From contig NZ_BNAQ01000004.1 in the NCBI RefSeq assembly GCF_014653575.1, forward strand, positions 248,001 through 312,000: DNA of 64,000 nucleotides, read 5' to 3'. A program made the position numbers and the translations under genes. Of this stretch, positions 7,041 to 16,200 are shown in pieces. Position 1 is the stretch's first letter, and the number at the start of each line of letters is the position of its first letter. The notes under the pieces are model-generated. The model had not been told where the DNA came from. It saw only the letters and a list, made by a program, of their open reading frames with translations, and did not search any database. Source of the DNA: Sphingomonas glacialis. GTDB taxonomy: Bacteria; Pseudomonadota; Alphaproteobacteria; Sphingomonadales; Sphingomonadaceae.

Positions 7041-9548
7041 ATGAGCATCGACCCGCTCGCCAAATACAATGCCAAGCGCGACTTCGCGAAGACCGCCGAG
7101 CCCGCCGGCACGCTCGCGCCCGGCCACGGCAACCGCTTCATTGTCCAGAAGCATGACGCCTCGCGACTCCACTGGGATTTCCGCCTCGAAGTCGACGGCG
7201 TGCTCAAGAGCTGGGCGGTCACGCGCGGCCCGAGCATCGATCCCGACCAGAAACGCCTCGCCGTCCGCACCGAGGACCATCCGCTGTCCTATGCAGATTT
7301 CGAGGGCACGATCCCGCAGGGCGAATATGGCGGCGGCACGGTGATGCTGTGGGACAGCGGCACCTGGGCGCCGATCGCGGGCAAGAGCGCGAAGGATCTC
7401 GAGCAGGGCCACCTCCACTTCGTGCTCGAGGGCGAGCGGATGAAGGGCGAGTGGATGCTGATCCGGCTCAAGCCGCGCGGCAAGGAGAAGGGCGAGAACT
7501 GGTTGCTGCGCAAGGTCGGCGATGCCGAGGCGGGCGGGACCGATACGCTGGTCGAGACCGGGCTGACGAGTGTGACGACCGGGCGCACGATGGCGGAGAT
7601 CGCCGAGGGGAAGAAACCGTCGAAACAGTCCACCCCGTCGTCCCCGCGAACGCGGGGATCCCGCTCGTCTTCGACCGCAGGCCAGAAGCGGGATCCCCGC
7701 GTTCGCGGGAATGACGGAAAGATGCCGGTGTTTCAGGAGCCGCAACTGTGCACGCTCGTCGACGCGGTGCCGGCGGGGAACCAGTGGCTGCACGAGGTGA
7801 AGTATGACGGCTACCGCGCGCTGATCGCGGTCGCCAAGGGCAAGGCCAAGGTCTTCACCCGCTCGGGCCTCGACTGGACCGACAAATTCCAGGCCATCGC
7901 CGACGCCGTCGCCAAACTCCCCGTGAAAACCGCCTTGCTCGACGGCGAAATCGTCGCGTTCAAGGACGGCAAGCCCGATTTCTCGACGCTCAAAAACGCC
8001 ATTTCGAGCGGCGGCGAGATGACCTTCTTCGCCTTCGACCTGATCCAGCTCGACGGCGAAGACCTCACTGGGCTCGCCACCATCACGCGGAAGGAACGGC
8101 TCGCGCCGCTGATCGACGGCAAGGACGCGCGCGTCCAATATTCGCAGCACATCATCGGCCAAGCCGAGCAATTGTTCGAGACGATGTGCCGCGAAGGCTA
8201 TGAAGGCGTCGTGTCGAAGCGCGCCGATGCGCCGTATCGCGGCAAGCGGACGCAGGCGTGGCTCAAGATCAAATGCACGCAGCGCCAGGAATTCGTCATC
8301 GTCGGCTGGACGACGAGCGCGAAATCGCGCGGGTTTGCCTCGCTGCTGCTCGGGCTCAACGGGCCCGACGGGCTGGTCTATGCCGGCAAGGTCGGGACCG
8401 GGTTCAGCACCGACCTGATGATGGAATTGCGCGAACGGCTCGAGAAGATCGAGCGCAAGACACCGACGGTGAAGGCTCCCCCAGCGGCGGTCCGCGGGGC
8501 GCATTGGGTCAAACCGCAACTCGTCGCCGAAGTCGCCTATGCCGAGACCACGCCCGACGGCGTGCTGCGCCATTCGAGCTTCCTGGGTTTGCGCGAGGAC
8601 AAGGCGGCGAGCGAGGTCGTCGCCGAGACGCCGGTGGCGGTCGACGCGCCCGAAAGCCACATCCCCGAAACCCACATCCCCGAAACCCACATCAAGGTCA
8701 GCAACCGCGACCGTGTGATCTTCCCCGAATCGAACGTCACCAAGGGCGAGCTCGCCGATTATTACGCGCAGGTCTCCAGCATCATGCTGCCCTTCGCCGG
8801 CAGCCGCCCGATCAGCCTGGTGCGCTGCCCGCAAGGCCGCGCAAAGGCCTGCTTCTTCCAGAAGCACGACGCGGGCAGCTTTAAGGGCGATCACGTCCAC
8901 AAGGTCGCGATCCCGGAGAAGGACGGGTCGAGCGAGGACTATCTCTATGTCGACGATGCCGACGGCCTGGTCGCTTGCGTCCAGATGGGGACGATCGAAT
9001 TTCACGGCTGGGGCTCGTCGGTCGGCAGCCTCGAACAGCCCGATCGGATGGTGTTCGATCTCGACCCCGACGAAGAGCTCGGCTTCGACGTGGTCAAAAA
9101 GGCCGCGGCGGACCTCAAGGAACATCTCGCCGAACTCGGCCTCGTCAGCTTCGCGATGCTGTCGGGCGGGAAGGGCGTCCACGTCGTCGTGCCGCTCACG
9201 CCGCAAGCCGAATGGCCCGCGGTCAAGGATTTCGCCGAACGCTTCGCCCGCGCGCTCGGCGCGGCCGAGCCCGATCGCTTCCTCGCGACGATGTCGAAGG
9301 CCAAGCGCAAGGGGCGGATCTTCATCGACTGGCTGCGCAACCAGCGCGGCGCGACCGCCGTGCTGCCCTATGTCGCGCGCGCGCGGGCCGGCGCGCCGGT
9401 CGCGGCACCCGTGTCGTGGTCCGAGCTGCGCGATATCGACGCCGCGAGCCGCTGGGGCGTGCGCGATGCCGCCGCATTGATCGCGCGCGCCCGATCGCGC
9501 GATCTCGCGGGATGGGGCGTTGCGGACCAAGTTCTGCCCGATCTGTAA
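7041..9548 (+). CDS. ligD: multidomain ATP-dependent DNA ligase D (NHEJ)
   Basis: An 835-residue NHEJ repair enzyme with domains in the order 3'-phosphoesterase, ligase, polymerase/primase. The phosphoesterase (about 1-190) shows FIVQKHDASRLHWDFRLE. The ligase starts near 235, with the nucleotidyl lysine K254 in HEVKYDGYRAL and a C-terminal OB region around 430-540. The polymerase domain (about 555-835) carries the metal-binding FDLDPDEELGFD motif. The linker between the first two domains contains an in-frame palindromic repeat (7635-7717). A second short repeat, three near-identical HIPET units, precedes the polymerase domain. It works with the upstream Ku. Confidence 0.96.
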   Translation: MSIDPLAKYNAKRDFAKTAEPAGTLAPGHGNRFIVQKHDASRLHWDFRLEVDGVLKSWAVTRGPSIDPDQKRLAVRTEDHPLSYADFEGTIPQGEYGGGTVMLWDSGTWAPIAGKSAKDLEQGHLHFVLEGERMKGEWMLIRLKPRGKEKGENWLLRKVGDAEAGGTDTLVETGLTSVTTGRTMAEIAEGKKPSKQSTPSSPRTRGSRSSSTAGQKRDPRVRGNDGKMPVFQEPQLCTLVDAVPAGNQWLHEVKYDGYRALIAVAKGKAKVFTRSGLDWTDKFQAIADAVAKLPVKTALLDGEIVAFKDGKPDFSTLKNAISSGGEMTFFAFDLIQLDGEDLTGLATITRKERLAPLIDGKDARVQYSQHIIGQAEQLFETMCREGYEGVVSKRADAPYRGKRTQAWLKIKCTQRQEFVIVGWTTSAKSRGFASLLLGLNGPDGLVYAGKVGTGFSTDLMMELRERLEKIERKTPTVKAPPAAVRGAHWVKPQLVAEVAYAETTPDGVLRHSSFLGLREDKAASEVVAETPVAVDAPESHIPETHIPETHIKVSNRDRVIFPESNVTKGELADYYAQVSSIMLPFAGSRPISLVRCPQGRAKACFFQKHDAGSFKGDHVHKVAIPEKDGSSEDYLYVDDADGLVACVQMGTIEFHGWGSSVGSLEQPDRMVFDLDPDEELGFDVVKKAAADLKEHLAELGLVSFAMLSGGKGVHVVVPLTPQAEWPAVKDFAERFARALGAAEPDRFLATMSKAKRKGRIFIDWLRNQRGATAVLPYVARARAGAPVAAPVSWSELRDIDAASRWGVRDAAALIARARSRDLAGWGVADQVLPDL
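7635..7717. repeat. dispersed palindromic repeat inserted in frame inside ligD
   Basis: Two 30-base arms, 7635-7664 and 7688-7717, are reverse complements with only two mismatches, around a 23-base centre. Each arm carries the nested palindrome CCCGCGAACGCGGG. Outer ends read CCGTCGTCCC and GGGAATGACGG, matching the GTCAYCCC...GGGRTGAC style of the intergenic repeats at 17538 and 48125. It encodes roughly residues 199-226 of LigD, an Arg/Ser-rich interdomain linker. Confidence 0.85.
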
Positions 9549-9631
9549 TCGTAATCGATCTTAGCCTGTTGCACCTGCGAAGCGATTGTGGCCTTGTCGG
9601 CCGCGTTCTTTGGGGGATTTGAGAAATTTCG

Positions 9632-12109
9632 ATGGCCACGGCCTCCGCGCCTTCGTTGCTCGACCCCGCCACGCATGCCGCGCGCTGGATCGCCGACTAT
9701 CGCGCCCGCGCGATCCAGGGCGACGTGCTCGGCACCGCGCCCGATCCGGCGTGGAGCGCGATGTTCGAGGAACTCGCCGCGGTGGCGGGCGACGATCTCG
9801 GCCAGGCGCGCGAGCGCGTCCAGCGCCATGCCGAGGATATCGGCACGGGGTTCCGCATCATCGGCGAAAGCGAGGAGCGCCCATGGCCGCTCTCGCCCGT
9901 CCCGCTGCTGATCGACGCAGAGGAATGGCGCACGATCGAGCGCGGCATCGTCCAGCGCGCCGACCTGCTCGAGAGCGTGATCGAGGATCTGTACGGCGAT
10001 GCAAGCCTCGTCACGCGCGGGCTGATCCCAGCGGCGTTGGTCGGCGGATCGCCCTTCTTCCTGCGCCCGATGGCAGGGCTGGTGCCGCCGGGCGGGCATC
10101 ACCTCAATTTCATCGCGGTCGATCTCGGGCGCGGGCCGACCGGCGAATGGCGCGTGCTCGCCGATCATTTGCGCAGCCCCGCCGGCGCTGGCTACGCGTT
10201 GGAAAATCGTCTGGCGATCGCGCGCACCCTGGGCGGGCTGCAATCGCGGCTCAACGTCCAGCGCCACGCACCGTTCTTCGCGGCGTTCCGCGATGGCCTT
10301 GCCGCCGCCTGCCGCCGCGTCGAGCCGCGGATCGGGCTGCTCACCCCCGGCCGCTATAGCGCGAGCTATGCCGAGCAAGCGCATCTCGCGCGCTATCTCG
10401 GTTTCCTGCTGGTCGAGGGCGCCGATCTCGCCGCGCTCGAGGACAAGCTCTACATCCGCACGATCGACGGGATGAAGCGCGTCGATGCGCTGTGGCACCG
10501 CATCGATCCGCGGCTGCTCGATCCACTGGCGTTCGATTCGCACTCGCATATCGGTGTCGCCGGGCTGATCGACGCGGCGGCGGCGGGCAATGTCGTGATC
10601 GCCAATGCGCCGGGCGCGGGCGTGCTCGAATCGGCGGCGTTCGGGGCGTTCCTGCCCGCGCTCGCGACGCGGCTGCTCGGCGCCGATCTGATCCTGCCCA
10701 ATATCGCGACCTGGTGGTGCGGGCAGGACCGTGCGCGCAACGAGGTGATGGACGATTTCGACCGGATGCTGATCGGCCCCGCCTTCGGGGTCGCGCCGCT
10801 CGGGCTGCCCGGTGGCATCGCGCTGCACGGCGCCGATATCACCGGCGCCGCGCGCGACGCCTTGCTCGACGATATGGCGCGCCGCCCGCAGGATTATGTC
10901 GGGCAGGAAATCGTCCGGCTCTCGACGATGCCGGTGGTGACCGACGCCGGGCTCGCGGCGCGCCCTTTCACGCTACGCGTCTTCGCGGCGCGCGGGGCGG
11001 ACGGCGGCTGGGTCGTCCTGCCGGGCGGGTTCGCACGGATCGCCGAACATCCCGATCCGCGCGCCGCGGTGATGGGCGAGGGGTGCTGGTCGGCCGATGT
11101 CGCGATCCACGGCGCCGAGACGGTCGCGCCCGTCTCGCTGCTGCCGCCCGCCGACACGATCCATGTCCGTCGCAATCCCGGTACCTTGCCGAGCCGCGTC
11201 GCCGACAATTTCTTCTGGCTCGGCCGCTATCTCGAGCGTGGCGAGGCCCTGCTCGGCATCGTCCGCGTGATGCTCGGCAATTCGATCGATGCCGATGCCG
11301 GTGCCGCGCTGTCGGCGGAGACGGTCGGGCGGCTCGTCGGGCTGGTGGTGAGTGGCGGTGGTGCGCCGCATCCCGCGACGCTGCGCCGGAGCGATCTCGC
11401 AGCGTTTGCGCGCACCGCGATGGAGGATGCCGGCTGGCACAGCGTCCGGACGATCAACCGGCTCGCGCGCGGGATCGGGCAGGGCTCGCGCGATCGGCTT
11501 GCGGCCGACGTCGTGCGGCTGCTCGACGCGCCCTATCCCAACAAGGGCGGGATGCTCGATCGCGCGGGTTCGCTCCAGCGGCGCTATGCCGCGCTGTCGG
11601 GGCTTTCGGCCGAGCACATGGGGCGGACCGCGGCGTGGCGTTTCCACGATCTCGGCCGCCGGCTCGAACGCGCGCTGAGCGTCACGCGCGCGGTGCGCGC
11701 GTTCGGCATGGCGCAGGCGAGCCTCGACGATCTCTCGACGCTGCTCGACCTCGCCGACAGCCAGATCAGCTATCGCCAGCGCTATCTGACGGGGATCGCG
11801 CGCGTGCCCGTGGTCGATCTCGTCGCGCTCGATCCGGGCAATCCACGCTCGCTCGCCTTCCAGATCTGCCGGATCTGCGAGCATCTCGCCGCCTTGCCCG
11901 TGCTCGAGGATGACGGGATGGAGGAGCCGCAGCAAGTCCAGGGCAGCGTGCTCACCGCGATCGTCTCGACCGCGACCGCGGCGGCGCTCGACGCCGACAT
12001 TCTCGGCGATGTCGAGCGGCGGCTGTTCCAATTGTCCGAGGCGATCGCACGGCGCTATTTCCTCCAGGGCGCCGAGCCGCTGCGCGCGGCCGGGATGACA
12101 CTGGCGTGA
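9632..12109 (+). CDS. circularly permuted ATP-grasp / alpha-E fusion protein
   Basis: An 825-residue fusion. The first 480 residues or so match the circularly permuted type 2 ATP-grasp family (former DUF404/DUF407), with conserved stretches such as ENRLAIARTLGG, the RIDPRLLDPLAFD segment and NAPGAGVLESAAF. The remainder, from about RRNPGTLPSRVADNFFWLGRYLERGE, is an alpha-E domain (former DUF403). These families are predicted amide-bond-forming or peptide-modifying enzymes and commonly neighbour a transglutaminase, as here at 12264. The biochemical product is unknown; co-function with that neighbour is inference. Confidence 0.9.
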   Translation: MATASAPSLLDPATHAARWIADYRARAIQGDVLGTAPDPAWSAMFEELAAVAGDDLGQARERVQRHAEDIGTGFRIIGESEERPWPLSPVPLLIDAEEWRTIERGIVQRADLLESVIEDLYGDASLVTRGLIPAALVGGSPFFLRPMAGLVPPGGHHLNFIAVDLGRGPTGEWRVLADHLRSPAGAGYALENRLAIARTLGGLQSRLNVQRHAPFFAAFRDGLAAACRRVEPRIGLLTPGRYSASYAEQAHLARYLGFLLVEGADLAALEDKLYIRTIDGMKRVDALWHRIDPRLLDPLAFDSHSHIGVAGLIDAAAAGNVVIANAPGAGVLESAAFGAFLPALATRLLGADLILPNIATWWCGQDRARNEVMDDFDRMLIGPAFGVAPLGLPGGIALHGADITGAARDALLDDMARRPQDYVGQEIVRLSTMPVVTDAGLAARPFTLRVFAARGADGGWVVLPGGFARIAEHPDPRAAVMGEGCWSADVAIHGAETVAPVSLLPPADTIHVRRNPGTLPSRVADNFFWLGRYLERGEALLGIVRVMLGNSIDADAGAALSAETVGRLVGLVVSGGGAPHPATLRRSDLAAFARTAMEDAGWHSVRTINRLARGIGQGSRDRLAADVVRLLDAPYPNKGGMLDRAGSLQRRYAALSGLSAEHMGRTAAWRFHDLGRRLERALSVTRAVRAFGMAQASLDDLSTLLDLADSQISYRQRYLTGIARVPVVDLVALDPGNPRSLAFQICRICEHLAALPVLEDDGMEEPQQVQGSVLTAIVSTATAAALDADILGDVERRLFQLSEAIARRYFLQGAEPLRAAGMTLA

Positions 12110-12133
12110 GGGGGCTGCGCGCGATCCCATTTC

Positions 12134-12238
12134 CTCCCCTCCCTGGAAGGGAGGGGCTGGGGGTGGGTTGGCCCGTGGAGAGATCGACGCCTGCATTAGG
12201 CCGACCCACCCCCAACCCCTCCCTGTCAGGGAGGGGAG
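12134..12238. repeat. palindromic dispersed repeat between ATP-grasp and transglutaminase genes
   Basis: Left arm 12134-12173 reads CTCCCCTCCCTGGAAGGGAG, then GGGCTGGGGGTGGG; right arm 12199-12238 is its approximate reverse complement ending AGGGAGGGGAG. Each arm contains its own CCCTCCC/GGGAGGG hairpin, so the whole can fold as a clover. It shares the GGGGGTGGG/CCCACCCCC core with 6870-7040. Confidence 0.85.
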
Positions 12239-12263
12239 ACCGCGCAGCGAGTGAAGGCGCACC

Positions 12264-13154
12264 ATGATCTACGACATCCGCCACGTCACACGCTTCGACT
12301 ACGGCGCGCGCGTCAAGTTCGCGCGCTGCAATCTGCGGCTCAAACCGATCCACTGGTCGGGCCAAAATCTGCTCGATTATCGCCTGACGATCTCGCCCTC
12401 GGGCCGCGTCGCGCCCGCGCGCGCCGAGGCGGGGCTCGCCAATGTGATGCGGATGGTGGTCGAACAGCCGGTGCGGCATCTGATGATCGAGAGCGTCTCG
12501 CGGATCGAGATCGACCGGCCGGTGCCGATGCCATCGAACGGATCGCCGCCGCTGCGCGAGATCGCCGCCGCGGCGCGCGTCAGCCGTGATCCCTCGCCGG
12601 CGGGCCCCGCCGCCTATCTCTTCCCCTCGCCGTTGATCCCGCTCGACCGCGACATTGCCGACTGGTGCGCGCAGGATCTGCACCCCGATCGGCCCGCGCT
12701 CGACGCCGCGATCGGCCTTGCGCAGCGGATCCAGCACGATTTCGCCTTCGATGCCGAGGCGACTTTGGTCGACACCACCCCGCACGAGGCGTTCCTCAAG
12801 CGCGGCGGCGTCTGCCAGGATTTCGCGCAGATCATGATCACGGGCCTGCGCGCCGCCGGTCTGCCCGCCGCCTATGCCTCGGGCTATATCCGCACGATCC
12901 CGCCGCCCGGGCAGGCGCGGCTCGTCGGCGCCGATGCGACGCATGCCTGGGTGCTGCTGTGGTGCGGGCCCGAGCTCGGCTGGGTCGGGGTCGACCCGAC
13001 CAACGGCATCTGGATGGCGGGCGATCACATCGTCATGGCGATCGGCCGCGATTATGGCGAGATCGCGCCGATCGACGGCGTCGTGCTCGGTTCGGGCGCG
13101 CAGAAGATGGACGTCAGCGTCGACGTCGCCCCCGTCCTTGAGGCGGCGGCGTAA
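12264..13154 (+). CDS. transglutaminase-like protein
   Basis: A 296-residue bacterial transglutaminase-like protein. The N-terminal beta-strand domain begins MIYDIRHVTRFDYGARV. The papain-like catalytic triad is visible: C184 in RGGVCQDFAQ, H227 in DATHAWV and D244 in VGVDPTNG. The absence of a signal peptide points to the cytoplasm. Proteins of this kind pair with ATP-grasp/alpha-E proteins and may cleave or cross-link a peptide those enzymes make; the substrate is unknown. It lies 154 bases after its partner, with a palindromic repeat between. Confidence 0.92.
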   Translation: MIYDIRHVTRFDYGARVKFARCNLRLKPIHWSGQNLLDYRLTISPSGRVAPARAEAGLANVMRMVVEQPVRHLMIESVSRIEIDRPVPMPSNGSPPLREIAAAARVSRDPSPAGPAAYLFPSPLIPLDRDIADWCAQDLHPDRPALDAAIGLAQRIQHDFAFDAEATLVDTTPHEAFLKRGGVCQDFAQIMITGLRAAGLPAAYASGYIRTIPPPGQARLVGADATHAWVLLWCGPELGWVGVDPTNGIWMAGDHIVMAIGRDYGEIAPIDGVVLGSGAQKMDVSVDVAPVLEAAA

Positions 13155-13231
13155 CGAACGGCGTTTGCACTCGAGGCGGCGATACCCCAGATAGGCCGCA
13201 CTGAACCTATTCCAGACTACCGGGGACTTTT

Positions 13232-14170
13232 GTGGCCGATCCATACACAACGCTGGGCGTGGCGCGGACCGCGTCCGAGGCCGAGATCAAGAAGGCGTAT
13301 CGCAAGCTCGCCAAGGAGCTGCATCCGGACAAGAACAAGGACAATCCCAAGGCGAGCGAGCGCTTCAGCACCGTGACGCAAGCCTATGATCTGCTTAACG
13401 ACAAGGACAAGCGCGCACGCTTCGACCGCGGCGAGATCGACGGCGACGGCAACCCCGCGGCGCCATTCGGCTTCGGCGCGGGCGCAGGCAATCCCGGCGG
13501 CTTCCGTCCCGGCCCGGGCGGTGGCGGCTTCCAGGCCGATGGGCCCGATCTGAGCGACATCTTCGAAAACATGTTTTCGGGCGGCGGCGGTGGGCGCGGC
13601 GGCTTTGCCGGCGGGTTCGGCGGCTTCGGGCGGCGCGAGCAGCCCAAGGGCGGCAACATCCTCTACAAGCTCGACGTGCCCTTCATCGACGCGGTCGCCG
13701 CCAAGCCGCAGCGCATCACGCTCGGCGACGGCAAGACGATCGACCTCAAGATCCCCGCCGGGCTCGAAAGCGGCGCGCAGATGCGGCTCGCCGGCAAGGG
13801 GCAGGCGGGACCGGGCGGCAATGGCGACGGCATCGTCACGATCACCGTGCTGCCGCATCGCTTCTTCGAACGCGTCGGCGACGACGTCCGGCTCGACTTG
13901 CCGGTGAGCCTGGTCGAAGCGGTGCTCGGCGCGAGCGTCCGCGTGCCGACAGCCGAGGGCGCGGTGATGCTGACCGTCCCCAAGGGATCGACTTCGGGCA
14001 AGACGCTGCGGCTGCGCGGCCGCGGTTTTCATCGCAAGGATGGCACGCGCGGCGACCAGCTCGTGACGCTGATGATCGATCTCCCCGCCGACGACGCGGC
14101 GCTGGTCGCGTTCGCCGAGGGCTGGAAAGACGAGTCGGCACGGAACCCGCGGGCAGGGATGGACGTCTGA
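13232..14170 (+). CDS. DnaJ-type J-domain co-chaperone without zinc finger (CbpA-like)
   Basis: A 312-residue co-chaperone. The J domain occupies residues 1-68, with the HPD triad in KELHPDKNKDNP that stimulates DnaK. A Gly/Phe-rich region runs to about 145, with several GGGG runs. Two DnaJ C-terminal substrate-binding domains follow without the CxxCxGxG zinc repeats, as in CbpA. The GTG at 13232 gives the typical N-terminus ADPYTTLGV. Position after the transglutaminase does not suggest a specific client. Confidence 0.92.
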   Translation: MADPYTTLGVARTASEAEIKKAYRKLAKELHPDKNKDNPKASERFSTVTQAYDLLNDKDKRARFDRGEIDGDGNPAAPFGFGAGAGNPGGFRPGPGGGGFQADGPDLSDIFENMFSGGGGGRGGFAGGFGGFGRREQPKGGNILYKLDVPFIDAVAAKPQRITLGDGKTIDLKIPAGLESGAQMRLAGKGQAGPGGNGDGIVTITVLPHRFFERVGDDVRLDLPVSLVEAVLGASVRVPTAEGAVMLTVPKGSTSGKTLRLRGRGFHRKDGTRGDQLVTLMIDLPADDAALVAFAEGWKDESARNPRAGMDV

Positions 14171-14191
14171 CCGTTTTAGCCGGAGCTTAGC

Positions 14192-15151
14192 TTGAGTCAG
14201 ATTTCCCCCGTCTCGCCCGAAGTCCGCGCGGTGCGTGGCGAGGCGGGTGTCACCCCGTCCGATGTTCCGCCCGCCGTGCGGCTTCCGGCGCGCGCCTGGC
14301 AAGTGCTGCGGCGCGTGCTGATCGGCGTCTTTTCGGACGGGTTCATCCACGCCGGAAACTTGGCCTATCTCGCGCTGCTGACGGTGTTCCCGTTCTTCAT
14401 CCTCGCCGCCGCGATCGCCTCGCTGATCGGCCAGAGCGCCGAGACGCAGCGCGCGGTCGCCTCGTTCCTCCACGTGTTGCCCGCCAACGTCGCCGAACTG
14501 CTCGAAAAGCCGATCCACGACGTGCTGCTGGCGCGCACCGGATCGCTGCTGTGGATCGGCGCGGTCGTCGCCTTGTGGTCGGTCGGCAGCTTTGTCGAGA
14601 CGATCCGCGACATCTTCCGCCGCGCCTACGGCGTCGTCTCGACCAAGCCGTTCTGGCATTACCGGCTGAGCTCGATGCTCGTCATCATCGCCTCGGTCGT
14701 GATCGCCTTGCTGTCGTTCCTCGTCCAGGGGCTGATGACCGCGGTCGAGCGCTTCATCTACACGCTGCTGCCGTTCGCGCAGAATATCGCGGGCTGGGTC
14801 GGGCTGTCGCGCATCGTGCCCGGCGTGGTGATGTTTGGCGCGCTGTACATGCTGTTCTTCTCGGTCACCCCGTCGAAATACCGGTTGAGCAAATGCCCGA
14901 AATGGCCCGGCGCGCTGTTCACCACCGTCTGGTGGGTCAGCATCACCGCGTTGCTGCCCGTCGTGCTGTCGCGGCTGGGCAGTTACGATCTCACCTATGG
15001 CAGTCTTGCCGGCGTGATCATCGCCTTGCTGTTCTTCTTTCTCGTCGGCCTCGGCATCGTGTTCGGCGCGCATTTGAACGCGGCACTGGCGGAACCGACC
15101 GAACACGGGGTAGAGAGCACGCCTGAAACGAATGAGGCGGTGATAGCGTGA
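14192..15151 (+). CDS. YihY/virulence factor BrkB family membrane protein
   Basis: A 319-residue inner-membrane protein with about six transmembrane segments. The family-typical GNLAYLALLTVFPFFILAAA is near residue 50, WSVGSFVETIRDIFRRAYG near 130, and TYGSLAGVIIALLFFFLVGL near the C-terminus. The molecular role is unknown; it is not ribonuclease BN, despite old annotation. The TTG start at 14192 is preceded by CGGAG and gives a sensible cytoplasmic leader. Its stop overlaps the GTG of fabI, so the two are transcribed together. Confidence 0.88.
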   Translation: MSQISPVSPEVRAVRGEAGVTPSDVPPAVRLPARAWQVLRRVLIGVFSDGFIHAGNLAYLALLTVFPFFILAAAIASLIGQSAETQRAVASFLHVLPANVAELLEKPIHDVLLARTGSLLWIGAVVALWSVGSFVETIRDIFRRAYGVVSTKPFWHYRLSSMLVIIASVVIALLSFLVQGLMTAVERFIYTLLPFAQNIAGWVGLSRIVPGVVMFGALYMLFFSVTPSKYRLSKCPKWPGALFTTVWWVSITALLPVVLSRLGSYDLTYGSLAGVIIALLFFFLVGLGIVFGAHLNAALAEPTEHGVESTPETNEAVIA

Positions 15152-15951
15152 CGGAATTGATGGCAGGCAAGCGCGGGCTGATCATGGGGCTCGCCAATGA
15201 TCGTTCGCTCGCCTGGGGGATCGCGAAGAAGCTGAGCGAAGCGGGGGCGGAGCTCGCCTTCAGCTATCAGGGCGAGGCGATGGAGAAGCGCGTGCGCCCG
15301 CTTGCCGAGCAATTGGGCGTCGCGCGGCTGTTCGATTGCGACGTGTCCGATATGGGCGCGCTCGATGCGACCTTTGCCGATCTGGCGAAGGAATGGCCGA
15401 CGATCGACTTCGTCGTCCATGCGATCGGCTTCTCCGACAAGAACGAGCTGCGCGGCGGCTATGTCGACACCAGCCTCGACAATTTCCTGATGACGATGAA
15501 CGTCTCGGTCTATTCGTTCGTCGCGGTGTGCAAGCGCGCGGCGGCGATGATGCCCAATGGCGGGTCGCTGCTGACTTTGAGCTATTACGGCGCCGAGAAG
15601 GTCATCCCGCATTACAACGTGATGGGTGTCGCGAAGGCGGCGCTCGAGACGAGCGTGCAATATCTCGCGGTCGATCTCGGCCGCGACAACATCCGCGTCA
15701 ACGCGATCTCGGCCGGGCCGATCAAGACGCTGGCGGCGAGCGGGATCGGCGACTTCCGCCTGATCCTCAAGTGGAACGAGCTCAACTCGCCGTTGAAGCG
15801 CAACGTTACGATCGAGGATGTCGGCGGCGCTGGCCTGTACCTGCTCAGCGACCTGGCGAGCGGTGTTACCGGCGAGACGCATCACGTCGATGCGGGCTAT
15901 CATGTCATCGGCATGAAAGCGGAGGATGCGCCGGACATCGCGCTGGCGTAA
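15148..15951 (+). CDS. fabI: enoyl-[acyl-carrier-protein] reductase (NADH) FabI
   Basis: Catalyses the last reduction of each fatty acid elongation cycle. A 267-residue short-chain dehydrogenase with the FabI-type nucleotide motif GLANDRSLAWGIA. Active-site residues Y146, Y156 and K163, counted from the GTG at 15148, match the numbering known for E. coli FabI. The GTG overlaps the YihY stop by four bases; an ATG at 15160 is the alternative start. FabI is the triclosan and isoniazid-type inhibitor target. Confidence 0.95.
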   Translation: MTELMAGKRGLIMGLANDRSLAWGIAKKLSEAGAELAFSYQGEAMEKRVRPLAEQLGVARLFDCDVSDMGALDATFADLAKEWPTIDFVVHAIGFSDKNELRGGYVDTSLDNFLMTMNVSVYSFVAVCKRAAAMMPNGGSLLTLSYYGAEKVIPHYNVMGVAKAALETSVQYLAVDLGRDNIRVNAISAGPIKTLAASGIGDFRLILKWNELNSPLKRNVTIEDVGGAGLYLLSDLASGVTGETHHVDAGYHVIGMKAEDAPDIALA

Positions 15952-15957
15952 CCGGCG

Positions 15958-16200
15958 GTGCCGGTCATCTTCAAGCAGGATGGATTTCGGTTCTTCTTCT
16001 ATTCCGACGAAGGCGACCCGCGCGAGCCTCCCCACGTCCATGCCCGCAATGCCGACGGCGAAGCCAAATTCTGGCTGCGTCCGAACGTCCGGCACGCACG
16101 CAGCCGAGGCCTGGACTTTCGCGCCCTGCGAAAATTGGCGATACTGATCGAAGCCCGTCGCGATGAGATTGAGGACGCGTGGAATGGACACTTCTCCTAG
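15958..16200 (+). CDS. DUF4160 domain protein
   Basis: An 80-residue protein matching the DUF4160 pattern: it opens with IFKQDGFRFFFYSDEGD and continues EPPHVHARNADGEAKFWLRP. Such proteins are nearly always paired with a DUF2442 protein, as here, and have been suggested to form toxin-antitoxin-like modules; that role is not established. GTG start at 15958, only six bases after fabI, and its end overlaps the following gene by 17 bases. Confidence 0.85.
   Translation: MPVIFKQDGFRFFFYSDEGDPREPPHVHARNADGEAKFWLRPNVRHARSRGLDFRALRKLAILIEARRDEIEDAWNGHFS

Noticed and set aside
6915..9530. 871-codon open frame on the minus strand
   Set aside because: It lies opposite ligD, is compositionally a mirror of GC-rich codons, has no domain, and ligD is unmistakable.
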